From CAIZQW01 sp037133395 (lineage in GTDB: Bacteria; Verrucomicrobiota; Kiritimatiellia; RFP12; UBA1067): DNA of 64,000 bases. Positions within the stretch are counted from its first letter, which is position 1; each line of letters starts with the position of its first letter. The stretch is taken from contig JBAXOG010000004.1 in the NCBI GenBank assembly GCA_037133395.1, positions 1-64,000 of the forward strand, written 5' to 3'. A program made the position numbers and the translations under genes. Below are positions 27,701 through 38,400 of the stretch, piece by piece. The notes beneath the pieces are model-generated. The model was not told the DNA's origin and made no database searches. It saw only the letters and a program-made list of their open reading frames with translations.

Positions 27701-30700
27701 TCAGTTTCTATGTCACGGTTAAAGATTCTAAGAAGGTCATCGCCTTGCCGATCGGTCCCAATACGACTCCTTTTAATGGGTTCACAGGTTTGGGAATAGG
27801 CACCATTGCAGCTACTGGCGCAAGCCCGTCGGTTTATGATGGTGTTAATTTGTTCTATACCTTCTATTTCGGTGCTGATGCGACGGATGCTCAACTGATT
27901 GCAACGCCGTCGCCCAAGATCTCTGGTGTTAAGCAAAGTTACTTCTTTGCATGGGATGGTCCGCTTGCGGCATTCAAGGAGCCCAAACATGTGACGCAGC
28001 CCCTTGCTCCAGCGGTTACATTGATCAATTTGCCAACCCCAACAACCGGCACGGCTACAGGTACGGGTACAGGGACGACGACGCTCAGTGGAAACAGTGT
28101 CCAAGTCAGTGCCATTTTCAGTATTGAATTCGAGATGAATGATGGTTGTGGCGATATCAATCAGGACGGTATCCCTGACAAACTCATTCAAACCTATTTC
28201 ATTGACCCAACAAAAACCGCCGCGAGTGCTACTGCGATAGATCCGATTTGGTTTGTCAATTTACGGGGATACAACGACGACAATGATTTTTACCCAGTCT
28301 ATCCGACGGGGGATGCTCAGGGCGTCATGGACTTCCGTCCGATTCCGAATCCCAACACAGCGGTTGACGGTCTTGCTGTGAACGCCTTCACAGCGTTCAA
28401 GGAAATCCGTGGGGTTGATGGTATTATTGGACGTGTAGAAAATCTGGGCCCCCCCCGCGGTAATTTCAATGATGATCCAGGGACGAATCCGACATTGCTT
28501 GATACGGATGAGGATGGGTATCCCGACGGTTGGGAGTCTTGGTTCTATTATCAGTCTTACAAGAATGGACGCACGGGTTCGCGTTATGATCCCCTCAATA
28601 TCGCGCAGGGTTCCCGTATAGGTTGGCAAGAAATTATTGGCGCATTTAACCCGAAGGTGGGTCGTGATAAGTACTCAGATACACGTTGGCTAGATGATTT
28701 TGACAATGACGGGCTCTTGGATATTGAAGAACTGACCCTTGGTACGGATCCGACGAATTGGGATACGGATGGTGACGGTATGGCCGATGGTTGGGAAATT
28801 ATCCGTGGTTTCAACCCCTGCGATGGTCGTGACGGCTTATTGCCGGCACAGAACAATCCAGATGGTGACTTCTTTGCGATCTCAACGGCTGTGCGTCAGC
28901 ATATTCAGGTGGTCGTATCGAGCAATACCGTGATTTCAACCAACCACTACCTTGTGGCACTTGATGCAGCGAACACTCCGATTTATGCTACACTCACAAC
29001 AGCTTATCATTATGGTAATGACTCAGCGCCTTGGGCTGTCGGGCGATCAAATTCTGTTGCTGTTCTGACGCCACCTAATCTCATTGCCGGTGGTCCCACG
29101 AATGAGATGATTAACGCATTGATCATGCACTTCCAGGTGCGTGATGAATATGGCTTTGATCCTCGGACAGCCTGGGTGGGCACAGCTAAGGGTGGCCCAG
29201 TTCCAGCAGGTTGGCCGTATGAGAATACCGACCGTTTCGGTGTCTGGGTGCCAAGCCATTCGCCGAATACGCGTCCGTTTACGGCGGTTGATGAATATCT
29301 CCTTATGAAGTTCATGTATGAGCTTCAGTTGAATGGCATGGTTGGACCGAATGGTTGGATCGACCAAGTGACGACCCATATAGCGAATAATGAGAGCACA
29401 CGTCTCTTGGTGCAGGACGCTTGGACACGTTTTACCACGCATCCGCGTACGCCTGATACGGATGCCACAACGGCGTTGTCGGATGGCGTGCCAGACGGCT
29501 GGGAATTATATGTGGCGTTGCCGCCTGTCTCGCACGGTGTTCCTCGTCCGGCTTATGGGGCATTTCTTAACTCGCCGTGGGATCCGAATGACTACGCCAA
29601 TGATGTTGATGTCGATTTGAAACCGACGGGGGACAAAGTCACGTATCAAAGCGAATTCTGGGGAACTGATTCCCTGAAACCTTATCAAAATGCGACACTC
29701 TACTATGGTGGCATGACGAATGCAAACCTGATGACCGGTGTGGTCACGATCAAGCGTCCGATAGGTGATCCGGATACGTATTGGGCCAACAAATTATGGC
29801 CGACTGATCCTTGGAATAAAGATACCGATGGTGACATGGTGGCTGACGGAGCCGAACGTGCCTTTATTTACGGTAATGCTACTGTGCCTGGCCCGGGTGG
29901 CGGTTTGAACCCGTGCTCGATCGATACCGACCTTGATGGGCTCCCGGATGCCTGGGAATTGCAGTTCGCGGGTACCCCGGTTGCTGCTGATGGAACAACG
30001 ACTTTGCCAGCAGTCATCCCTGGACAGCCTGCAATAGCTGTCACTATGACGATCAATAATGGTCAGGACGGTACGGTTGCTGATCAATACAAGGACGTGG
30101 ATTTAGATGGCCTTACCAGTTATCAGGAGTATATGACGCAGTCCATCCGTGCATATCGTTATGATATACCCGCATCGGGTGTCACCGATCCTTTGACTAA
30201 ACAGGTCGGTCAGCCCATGGACATTACCTTCCAAATAAGTTCACTCTTCACGGCGGTGACAAATGTATGGGATCCATGCCGTTTTGGATGGCCAGGACCG
30301 ACCGACCCACTTTATTGGATGCCTCCTGCGGGTCCGAACGGATATTGTTCGACAGATCCGAACAATCCGGACTCGGACTATGACGGTATGGACGATTACT
30401 ATGAGCTCTACCATGGGTTGAACCCATTGCTGGGTGATGGTATAAGGTTAGACTATCTCGATGACCGGGTTGCGTATGCTTGGATTGTTAAAGGCGTTCC
30501 TCAGGTGTGGTATAGTTATAATTGGTGGATGAATGTACAGCCTGGAACGATCGGTTTTTCAATGGACTTTGTCCGCTATCCTTGGTTGAATGGTATGCCT
30601 GATGCTGATCCAGATGCTGACGGCCTCCTGAATCTCGAGGAGATGTTGGTTGCCAATACGCCGTTGCCTGAAAATTATAACACGGATCCGTCTCCGCTCT

Positions 30701-33700
30701 GGATGACCGATCCATCGAATACAAGTAGTATTACAGCCCGCTTCTATTCGCCTAAAGCGATGTTCTTCTGGCCGGCAACATTTATACCGCTTTTCACGTT
30801 CTCGTTCGAGATGAACGAAGGGTATGATACGGATAACGACGGGGGTTCGGATAAGGATGAACTGATTACCAACCGAGGGGCGAAGTCTGACCCGCGCGAC
30901 AGTGAAGACCCGCTTCGCCGTCAGGCGCTTTGGTTCAGCGGAACCAATTCTGCTGCCGTGACACCTTATATATACTCGGATTACACCTCCGCTTCTGGGG
31001 CGGCTTTCTGGAATATGGATCAGGCATTCCGAAGTTTCACTGTTGAACTGTGGGCGCGTCCCGAATGGTCGACCAATAATAATGTTCAGATTTTGATTGA
31101 ACGCGTATTTAACTATGGGCAGTCCGACGCCAGCCAGGTTGTTGGGCAACGTCTGCGTCGCAACTTCCTGATCGGTATTGAGACAGATGGCCGCGTTTTT
31201 GGCGGTTTCGACAATGCCGGTGGGCATGACGAACATACCGATACGGTTCGTTTCTACGGTGATAAGGTTGCTTCTAACACGTGGGTTCACATAGTAGCCC
31301 GTATGGATGGACGTACTCAGTTGTTCACGCTTTTTGTCAACGGCGTTTCTCAGGGTGATATGGCGACGTCTCTGATCCCGGCCACGGGTATTGATGCGGT
31401 TCGGCTCTACCCGACACAAAGTGAAACAAATACTATCGTCTATCGGCGAGGATCGTTGACAATAGGTGCTGGAAGCACCGCTCTTTCGTCACTTGGCATC
31501 GGCATTGGTTCTTCCATGTCTTGGTTGACTGCATGGTCGAACTATAATAATTTCTATCGTGGCTGGATCGATGAAGTGCGTGTCTGGGATGGTGCGCGAA
31601 GCAATACGGAAATCAGCGATAACTTCAAGAAGCGTTTCACGCGCGAGGATATCCTTGCGAATCGGACGAAGATTCTGGCAGAGCTGAACAGTGGTGCAGG
31701 ACGTAGTGCACTCTCGTTGAATAATTACTTGTCGCCGATCTTGTTGAATTACTATACCTTCAACAATTTGTTTAGTGCGAATGAGGATCCGTATGTCGCG
31801 ACGGTGCCGCGTGGCTTTAATAGTACAGCGCTTAATGCGAATCGTCCGAGCGGTAATGCAACGGGTGCAACCGTCGGGTGGTGGAATCGATGTGTTGTGA
31901 AAAGTACGGTTTATACAAACTTTAACTATCTGCCATGGATTGAGAACTTGGTTGCACACCTGCCGCGTGTGACATTGCTCACGAGCACGAATGGTGCGAC
32001 GACTACTTATGTGAATGACAATGTTGTCTCTGATTCCATTTACTGGACACGCCGTGCGGCAGGGAACATTGAAACGCAGAACAGCTTCCCGAACAATAAT
32101 AACCCTTATGGTTTCTTGTACAATACAACCCTAAATGGCGTAATATACAACGTAGCTCAATCCGTTGACCTGCTACCGATTGGTATGGCTTGGGCGAAAC
32201 AGTGTGTTGACTTCTGGGATGACAAGGGAGCTTCAGGCAACTGGCTGGAAAACAGCGGGACAACTGATGACGGTCTGCCGTCGTGGTGGATAACGTTACA
32301 TGGTACAACAGGCGGCTGGAATGACCTCTATACGGGTAGCGATGCTTTTTATAAAACGAGCGGCATGACCAACGGCGAGGTGTATCAACGCAACTTAGCT
32401 AAAGGCATGTTGCCGAGCGCAACCACGACCTCGGACTTCAATACATCGTATGCACAGACTGCTGACAGCAGTGGCAGTGGCATACCGGACTGGTGGAAGA
32501 ATATCTATGGTCTCAGCTTAGCGGCTAAAACAGGCGCGAATGGTCCCCTAGGCGATCCAGACATGGATGGGTTATCCAACTATGCGGAATACCAGATTTC
32601 AGAAGTGTACAAGTTCCGGTATTCAAGTCCGATCAAGTTTAAGACGGATCCTGCTCAGCCATTGTCTGACTACTTCATGAAGCCAACGGGTGGTAAACTG
32701 ACCCTGGGTGCCATGTTCTCTGACCACGATTTTATTGAAGATTGGTGGGAAGAGCTGTACTCGCCAACGGCGGCAAATCCTTATGTGTATGATTCGAAGA
32801 CAGACTATGATTTTGATGGTTGGTCGAATTGGGCTGAAGCCCGTTACAGTCAAGCCATTGCAACCGTTCGCCCGGATCTCAGTGAACTGGTCATGGTCAA
32901 TGGGATCAGGACATACGAATTTCCGATTCCGGTTGTTGATACTCGCCTCAACTATAAGGGGATCGAGACCAGCGGAAATGTTGTGATTCAAGCATTTTCA
33001 AGTTCGTCTATGAATGGGGATCCAGACGCAACATGGAAGATCGCCTTTGGACAAGCAGGCGTTCAGGCAAATACGGTGCCACTCGGGTTTTATGAGGACA
33101 AGACGATTCGTGCTCGCCTCTCGCCAGGGTCGGTCGTTCCAGGAACGATTCACCTCCAGTTGACGGATACGTGGACAGGGGTAACTGCAACCACAGGTTT
33201 TGACAAGGGTGGTGTCATCTATTCCATGGATGTCAATAATGTTTGGGAACCGATGGGAACCATCAATTATATTACAGGCGAAATGGTCTTTGACATGGGG
33301 ACAAGCAGAGACATTATCCTTGATGCGGCGTCATACCCAACTAATCGTGATAGTTATGTTGAAGCTGCCATCTCTTACTTCGAGATGACCTATAGTACCA
33401 AGTTGCCGTCTGGCTGGCCGCAACATATCTACTTGGGTCGTGCGGCAACGGGTGCATTGAAGGAAGGAAAGAACTATTTCTTTGCCTTTATCGATGCTGA
33501 TGCTAATGGCGCCTGGGATGCCGGCGAACCAGCAGGCATCGGGACACCGTTTGAGACAGAAATTGGATGGGACGCGAATGCGCTTGATATCCAGTTGACG
33601 GATTATACACCGAATAACCTGCGTCTTTCGTTGACCACAGGATTGCGCTCCGAGGATGTCATCTTCGGGACAGGAACTCAGCAAGGCGGTGGACAGCAAG

Positions 33701-35373
33701 CGGCGACTACAGCCAACGGTTACAAGCGCGTCCGCATCATCCGTGCGGCTGTTCAGACCAGTAACTTCACAGAAGGCCCAATCTTTGATAAAACCATTTA
33801 TGGGCGTGATTATATCCATGAAGGTGACCTAATGACCATGCCTTCTTATGCAGGATATGGATTGGATTGGGGCTTCAAAGGTGTTCAGTACCCGAATGCT
33901 GTGGGGGCTATTACCTACAAGGTGTATGTGGGCGATCAAGACACGGTTACCAACAATACGCTTGTTGCGGCATTTACGAATAAGTTTGACGGTGCGCGTG
34001 CCGTACCTACGAGCATTTTGCCGGCTCATGGCGCGTATGTTTATACCGCGCGTCCAACATTTACGTGGTCGCTGACCTCCACGTATGGCGGCTATAATGC
34101 CTTTGCATTTGAAATACGCCGCGGTTCGACAACAGGGGCTTTGGTTTACCCAATAACGGTGCGTCAAGCGCCCTTGAAGGATACGGCCACCGATAATTAC
34201 ATCTGGGAAGCTCCGTTCTACATGGGTGATAAAAATGTGGTGAACAACGGTGTCTATTATTGGCGTCTTCAGATGCTGAATCCGAGATACAGTACCAATA
34301 CGACTACGCCCTCAGAATGGTCGTCCTGGAAGATCTTCCGTTGGGATGTCAACCCGCCGTTGTCTCCTGTCGGAACAGCGACGAACCTGAACGGATCGTC
34401 GTCGGGGTATGGACAGCTCAGGGCTATGGTTAAGTACTTTGGAGCAGCAACCAATCTTGCTGATCGCGTAGTATTACAGGCGTTTAATAATCGTGGCTTC
34501 ACAGGCTTCCCTGCTGGGCAATTCACGTATGCAGCAAGCCAGACTGGTTTAATCACAAATATGAGTCTGTCTGCGACGAATGCGATCGCGATGCGTGGTC
34601 TGACGCCTGGCACTTATTATGTGCGTGCCTTCATCGACTCGAACACCAATGGCCTGTTTGATGCGTGGGAATCTTGGGGTTATGCGAATTACTACGGCGA
34701 AACAACGTCTCTCTACGATGTGCGCCCTGTTGAAGTTTCCTATTCGGCGATTAGTCCGCTAGTGACGATCTACATTGAAGATAGCGATGCGGATCAGGAC
34801 TGGTTCCCAGATGCCTATGAGTATGAACTGAATCCTGCATCAACGAACTTCCTCGAATTGACAGGACCCAACGACGCTTGGAATTATCGCGGGGACTCGG
34901 AAATCAATCCTACGAATACGGTTTCAGGTGGCTTCTTTAGCATGATGATATCTATGGTGGCTGGCTCAGGCGTTCAACAGGAGTCCGTCCTCAACTTGGT
35001 TGTGGGTGAAAGCACGACGACCGCGGCGACACCCCCTGCCGTGAAGATCCAGAGTTTGAGCTTCAGCGAGGCTGGTTCGATACTGGACTTTGACTTGACG
35101 GCTGGAAAGACAGCGCAATCCACGTCGACGTTTATGAAATCGCTACTGGGTGCTCCTGTTGCGTTGAGTGCGGCGACAGGGAAGGTTTATACGTATCGGG
35201 TCAGGTTCTCCGCCTCTCTTGCGACGCCGCGGCCGTGGGAGACGATTGTTAAAGAAGATACAGTCACGGTTGACGCGAATGGCACAAAGACAATCACAAG
35301 CGTGATTGACAACATGCCTGCTGCGGGTACTGGCGGATTCTTCTATGTTGAGATCATAGAGAACATCCAGTAA
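24772..35373 (+). CDS. Giant secreted protein: Calx-beta/PKD modules, Ca-binding repeats, LamG
   Basis: About 3533 residues, starting with a signal peptide (hydrophobic LPLVACGLMCATGAYA). Residues 325-985 hold three alternating Calx-beta-like and PKD-like modules; the PKD-like ones share a DV(T/S)ADL motif and two have WDFGDG or WDWGDG. From about residue 1240 to 3350 there are some fifteen Asp-rich thrombospondin-type-3-like repeats such as DTDEDGYPDGWE, DTDGDGMADGWE and DTDLDGLPDAWE, expected to bind calcium. A LamG/concanavalin-like domain lies at about 2070-2285 (FTVELWARPEW to WIDEVRVWDG). There is no obvious sorting signal or membrane anchor at the C-terminus. It is probably a surface or extracellular adhesin or scaffold; no catalytic domain was recognised. 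ATG 24772 follows GGAG; TTG 24760 is less likely. Confidence 0.8.
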   Translation: MNTTTRFTTMIKKMVLPLVACGLMCATGAYAIDPPGDIIGFYSTSANSAFKTPGTTVEFTIRLYGAIVVSNFYGAAWAAPQIRMEVGSDGESSTAYATLVDKTWTVPSNPFDVFNRTDLTFAYVIRPGDMANPLKIWGTPASGFQIVDMQNLIYRRYADGTSSNVTWKVNPALYDQPLDNPLDSNKGIPYLDLDMSAQKISLQTLSFDAANSPSPIVARQPATLWRVKSGATNAPVGVEVIVWTPHTNVLQIVGATQIGSVPGNALSVIIPAGSDYVNFPIKGLDTNASPTIATVYAQRPSDYAKNITGITNFISRSVTILPGSPSISLEFSNGLSSQTLAETHDETEQLEYFQIVLSESHTNDVYVDLSITQQPSTATNIVMTQPSGYFVPAGLERSEKYTFSVRDGTRESARLITPVRITPLATNKYTVVSAGTLFITNVAPTIISDFPPTGYEYTPVTFQWTSLFDVTADLAKGIVFTWDFGDGATRITETNLTSATSGQITKTYKNIGSTARTYLVTLTITDADGGSYTLPTHTITINPPIRPPNVSVVVNRADLTYQEGDTNATYRVVLSEPAQQDTWVQLKCQYPDATSADACLSLLTTNILIRQNFTNSSAYAMTILDGTSVTASGIDIMPTITNAIAKAQYPSAYPGIVMIQNAVPTIDTIPSSQSSTTVPITTFNAIEINKPFTFHYRAADVSADLNGASPIRVMFEFPDFTTTNVVGAIGTVTKTFTLSDLGIQYVRMTATDKDGGVSSIVTFPINVVTPLPPPSVTVVSYPVFIAENDTTAKQLTVMLSQTPASAGISQPVTVYLDMTPTTNTVNGAVSIPTSVTFYTSETTKQVLFTVKDGTQLSASSGFTITPRIATNTAGSTLYTEFQPGQVLVQNVAPVFQQPVDGSTNTVATVGQLRTFNWSVKDVTADLTGMTLDWDWGDGTTTRTIGGSGTTNHTYLSASSQIAVTVIATDKDGDVSRISFYVTVKDSKKVIALPIGPNTTPFNGFTGLGIGTIAATGASPSVYDGVNLFYTFYFGADATDAQLIATPSPKISGVKQSYFFAWDGPLAAFKEPKHVTQPLAPAVTLINLPTPTTGTATGTGTGTTTLSGNSVQVSAIFSIEFEMNDGCGDINQDGIPDKLIQTYFIDPTKTAASATAIDPIWFVNLRGYNDDNDFYPVYPTGDAQGVMDFRPIPNPNTAVDGLAVNAFTAFKEIRGVDGIIGRVENLGPPRGNFNDDPGTNPTLLDTDEDGYPDGWESWFYYQSYKNGRTGSRYDPLNIAQGSRIGWQEIIGAFNPKVGRDKYSDTRWLDDFDNDGLLDIEELTLGTDPTNWDTDGDGMADGWEIIRGFNPCDGRDGLLPAQNNPDGDFFAISTAVRQHIQVVVSSNTVISTNHYLVALDAANTPIYATLTTAYHYGNDSAPWAVGRSNSVAVLTPPNLIAGGPTNEMINALIMHFQVRDEYGFDPRTAWVGTAKGGPVPAGWPYENTDRFGVWVPSHSPNTRPFTAVDEYLLMKFMYELQLNGMVGPNGWIDQVTTHIANNESTRLLVQDAWTRFTTHPRTPDTDATTALSDGVPDGWELYVALPPVSHGVPRPAYGAFLNSPWDPNDYANDVDVDLKPTGDKVTYQSEFWGTDSLKPYQNATLYYGGMTNANLMTGVVTIKRPIGDPDTYWANKLWPTDPWNKDTDGDMVADGAERAFIYGNATVPGPGGGLNPCSIDTDLDGLPDAWELQFAGTPVAADGTTTLPAVIPGQPAIAVTMTINNGQDGTVADQYKDVDLDGLTSYQEYMTQSIRAYRYDIPASGVTDPLTKQVGQPMDITFQISSLFTAVTNVWDPCRFGWPGPTDPLYWMPPAGPNGYCSTDPNNPDSDYDGMDDYYELYHGLNPLLGDGIRLDYLDDRVAYAWIVKGVPQVWYSYNWWMNVQPGTIGFSMDFVRYPWLNGMPDADPDADGLLNLEEMLVANTPLPENYNTDPSPLWMTDPSNTSSITARFYSPKAMFFWPATFIPLFTFSFEMNEGYDTDNDGGSDKDELITNRGAKSDPRDSEDPLRRQALWFSGTNSAAVTPYIYSDYTSASGAAFWNMDQAFRSFTVELWARPEWSTNNNVQILIERVFNYGQSDASQVVGQRLRRNFLIGIETDGRVFGGFDNAGGHDEHTDTVRFYGDKVASNTWVHIVARMDGRTQLFTLFVNGVSQGDMATSLIPATGIDAVRLYPTQSETNTIVYRRGSLTIGAGSTALSSLGIGIGSSMSWLTAWSNYNNFYRGWIDEVRVWDGARSNTEISDNFKKRFTREDILANRTKILAELNSGAGRSALSLNNYLSPILLNYYTFNNLFSANEDPYVATVPRGFNSTALNANRPSGNATGATVGWWNRCVVKSTVYTNFNYLPWIENLVAHLPRVTLLTSTNGATTTYVNDNVVSDSIYWTRRAAGNIETQNSFPNNNNPYGFLYNTTLNGVIYNVAQSVDLLPIGMAWAKQCVDFWDDKGASGNWLENSGTTDDGLPSWWITLHGTTGGWNDLYTGSDAFYKTSGMTNGEVYQRNLAKGMLPSATTTSDFNTSYAQTADSSGSGIPDWWKNIYGLSLAAKTGANGPLGDPDMDGLSNYAEYQISEVYKFRYSSPIKFKTDPAQPLSDYFMKPTGGKLTLGAMFSDHDFIEDWWEELYSPTAANPYVYDSKTDYDFDGWSNWAEARYSQAIATVRPDLSELVMVNGIRTYEFPIPVVDTRLNYKGIETSGNVVIQAFSSSSMNGDPDATWKIAFGQAGVQANTVPLGFYEDKTIRARLSPGSVVPGTIHLQLTDTWTGVTATTGFDKGGVIYSMDVNNVWEPMGTINYITGEMVFDMGTSRDIILDAASYPTNRDSYVEAAISYFEMTYSTKLPSGWPQHIYLGRAATGALKEGKNYFFAFIDADANGAWDAGEPAGIGTPFETEIGWDANALDIQLTDYTPNNLRLSLTTGLRSEDVIFGTGTQQGGGQQAATTANGYKRVRIIRAAVQTSNFTEGPIFDKTIYGRDYIHEGDLMTMPSYAGYGLDWGFKGVQYPNAVGAITYKVYVGDQDTVTNNTLVAAFTNKFDGARAVPTSILPAHGAYVYTARPTFTWSLTSTYGGYNAFAFEIRRGSTTGALVYPITVRQAPLKDTATDNYIWEAPFYMGDKNVVNNGVYYWRLQMLNPRYSTNTTTPSEWSSWKIFRWDVNPPLSPVGTATNLNGSSSGYGQLRAMVKYFGAATNLADRVVLQAFNNRGFTGFPAGQFTYAASQTGLITNMSLSATNAIAMRGLTPGTYYVRAFIDSNTNGLFDAWESWGYANYYGETTSLYDVRPVEVSYSAISPLVTIYIEDSDADQDWFPDAYEYELNPASTNFLELTGPNDAWNYRGDSEINPTNTVSGGFFSMMISMVAGSGVQQESVLNLVVGESTTTAATPPAVKIQSLSFSEAGSILDFDLTAGKTAQSTSTFMKSLLGAPVALSAATGKVYTYRVRFSASLATPRPWETIVKEDTVTVDANGTKTITSVIDNMPAAGTGGFFYVEIIENIQ

Positions 35374-35389
35374 TAGGGATATGTGAATG

Positions 35390-35437
35390 CTCTCTTGTCT
35401 AAAGTGATAGGCAAGAGAGAGTTGTGTTTTGTTTTTT
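35390..35437 (+). terminator. Rho-independent terminator after the giant gene
   Basis: CTCTCTTG (35390-35397) pairs with CAAGAGAG (35412-35419), followed by a T-rich run ending about 35437. The protease gene after it probably has its own promoter. Confidence 0.65.
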
Positions 35438-35481
35438 AAGGCAGTTCAGGATTTGCGAGATTAAAATGGTTAGTTAGAGTT

Positions 35482-38400
35482 ATGCTTTCACGAGCCCACA
35501 GAAGTTTATGGTTAGGAATCGCTTGTTCATGTCTGGCGCTTTCGTCGTATGCATTGCGGACAGATCCTGTCTCCGACATGAACCAGGTGAAGGCTCATAG
35601 CGTACTCGCCTCGAGCCGGATAGTGCATGCCCAGCGAGGACTGACACAGCAGCAAAAAGAGAGTCGAGAAACTGCTGAAAAAGAAGAGGTGAAGATCCTT
35701 TGGGACGATGCCTTGCAGGCACCCAGGTCTGTTCGTGGAAAAGACTTAGAAAATAAAAAGTTTACAGGGAAGCGCGGAAGTGTTCTTCGTAATGATCCTG
35801 TAGCTTTGCTGGAGTCTGTCTCGTCGCTTTTTGGCATGACGGACCCCAAAGCAGAATTCATCGCGCGCAAGACGAGTTCGGATCAGCTCGGACATCGGCA
35901 TGTGAGAATGGGGCAACACTATAAAGGATTGCGTGTTGTCGGCGGTGAACTCATCGTTCATTTTGATGCTAAAGGATCAGCCTACGAAGTGAACGGGGAA
36001 TATATCAAGGATATTCGCGTTTCACCAACAGCTAAACTGAAAGAGGAAGATGCCCTTCGGTTGGCAAAAGCAGATTTAGAAGCAAGAGGAAATCCCCCTC
36101 AAACAGTCGTAAAAGTTCCAGAACTTGTGGTTTATGCACGAATGAACCTAGAACCACGGTTGGCATACGAGTTAGCATTGAAGTTTCCGGGGACGGGTAT
36201 CAAATTGCCTGGTTATTGGCTCTATTGGGTGGACGCAACGGACGGTACCATTATTAACGCATATAACGACATTAAGCAACTTACTCCAAACGCAGTTGGA
36301 ACAGCAACACCGATAACCGGGCAGATCATGACTAGAGAAACGCGTGTTACAGGAGATGATGGAAGTCGTACGGTCGGAGGGTGGACTGATGCATCAGGTA
36401 TGTTTTTCCTACATAATCCTACGAATCATTGGCAGCTTTTTAATACAGGTGGCGGTGGTTTTTATACAGATGCTTTATCTTATGCTTATCGCCCAACAAC
36501 AAACTGGGCCAATTCCGATCCGGCGGAAATGTCTATCGCTGCCAACGTGAATACTGTGCAACTGTATTTTAGGCAGATCATGGGAAGAAACAGTTGGGAT
36601 AATAAGGGAACTATGATTCCTGTCAATGTTCATTACGGAGTGAACTATGTCAATGGATTCTGGGATGGCTCGACCATTTCCATTGGCGATGGGGACAACG
36701 TTACAGCAACGTGTCTCGGCACATTGGATATTATGGGGCATGAGCTTTCGCATGGTGTTACGCAGGCTACAGCAAATTTGGTATATCAAAATGAGTCCGG
36801 TGCGCTGAACGAGTCATTTTCAGATATTTTCGGGACGTGCATTGAGTTTTTTGGACAGCCTGATGGGTCAAGTCTCTATCCGCAGGCAAGCCCGGGTATG
36901 GCGGATTGGTTGTGTGGAGAAGACGCCTGGTTGCGATCTACCGCGCTTCGCGATCTTCGTGACCCCAAAAATGTAACTACCGTAGGAGCAGGGAATCAGC
37001 AACCATCACGTTATCAAGGAGATTTTTGGGGGTATGGAGCCGACGACAATGGGGGCGTCCATCAAAACTCTGGGCCACATAACTTCTTCTTTTATTTACT
37101 GTCCCAAGGTGGAATAGGGACGAATGAGTTATATACATACAATTTTACAGGAATTGGTATCAATAACGCTGAGCAACTGGCCTATCGGGTGTTATCCGCC
37201 TATTGCACAGAAAACACAGATTATAAGGCTATTCGGATTTTATGGTTGAATGCTGCAATGGATATGAATCCGGATTGGATCGGACCGGTTATTCAGGCTT
37301 GGGGTGCTGTAATGGGACCGACTGCCCCCTTAAAAATCCAAACAGAGAGTCCATTGCCAAACGGTCGGGTTGGCAGTCCATATCAGGTATCGTTTGGTGC
37401 ATCGGGTGGCATGTTCCCCGTTTATTCATGGGAGCGGATCTCTGGCCAGTTGCCTGCTAATTTTACGTTTAGTACGAATGGCATTTTGTCAGGATTTTGC
37501 GTTGAGCCTAGCACTAACACATTCACGGTTGTTGTTTCCTGTATTGATCACCAGAAAACGACCAATACGTTTGAACTCACCATCCTGCCTGCTTACACCG
37601 CGCCTTACAGCGAGGGTTTTAATGGTGCCATGGAAGGCGAGCTGACGGGATGGCATCAAGAATGTGTTTCAAACGCCATATCGTGGCGTATGCGCATCGG
37701 TTCGCCGTCGACTCGTCCGCCGAGTGCGTTTGAGGGTGAGAAGAACGCCTATCTGGGCGTATTTAATGATAATGGTACCGCAAGTTTTCCGCCTCATGTG
37801 ACGCGCTTGATCTCCCCGATGATTCAGTTTGGGCCGTATGCGCGTGAAGTGCGTGTTTCATTCGCGTATTACTTGGAGGATTGGCCTCCTCTGGATCCTG
37901 ACCAGTTAAAAGTTTATTATAAGACAGCGTGGTCGGATAGCTGGATCGGGCCGATCGCGACCTACACGGCAAATACAGTAGGCTGGACGCAACAGAGCAT
38001 TACCCTGCCGGAGCCTGCCTCTGTGGCTGGCGCCGGGAAAGGCGTCTATTTTGCCTTTGAAGGATCTGCTCTTGGAGGACATGGCATCAGCTTGGATGCG
38101 ATTGTGATCGACGACCCTGTGCCACCGCTTCACATCAGTACACCGACACCCTTGCCGATCGCACTGTGTGGGACCAATTATACCCTTTCTTCACCGCTCG
38201 TCATACTGGAGTCTGTAGGGGGCTTCACAAATGCGCTTGGACTCACCAATTATCAATATGCGGTGGTAAATGGGACCTCACTGCCCTCTGGTTTTATACT
38301 AACACCTGAAGGCGTGATTACGGGCCGGTGGAATTCAGTAGTAGCAATGACTAATTTTGATGTTGAAGTGACGGATGGTTTTGCTAAGGCAACTAATACG

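Noticed and set aside
28047..28080. GT/AC-rich run in the giant gene that looks like a simple repeat
   Set aside because: It encodes a Thr/Gly linker (TATGTGTGTT-like) and has no regular unit long enough to be an independent repeat element.
30559..31419. 286-codon open frame on the minus strand inside the giant secreted-protein gene
   Set aside because: It is rich in Arg and Ile with no recognisable domain, lies opposite a well-supported gene and has no ribosome binding site of note. It reflects codon bias of the sense strand.
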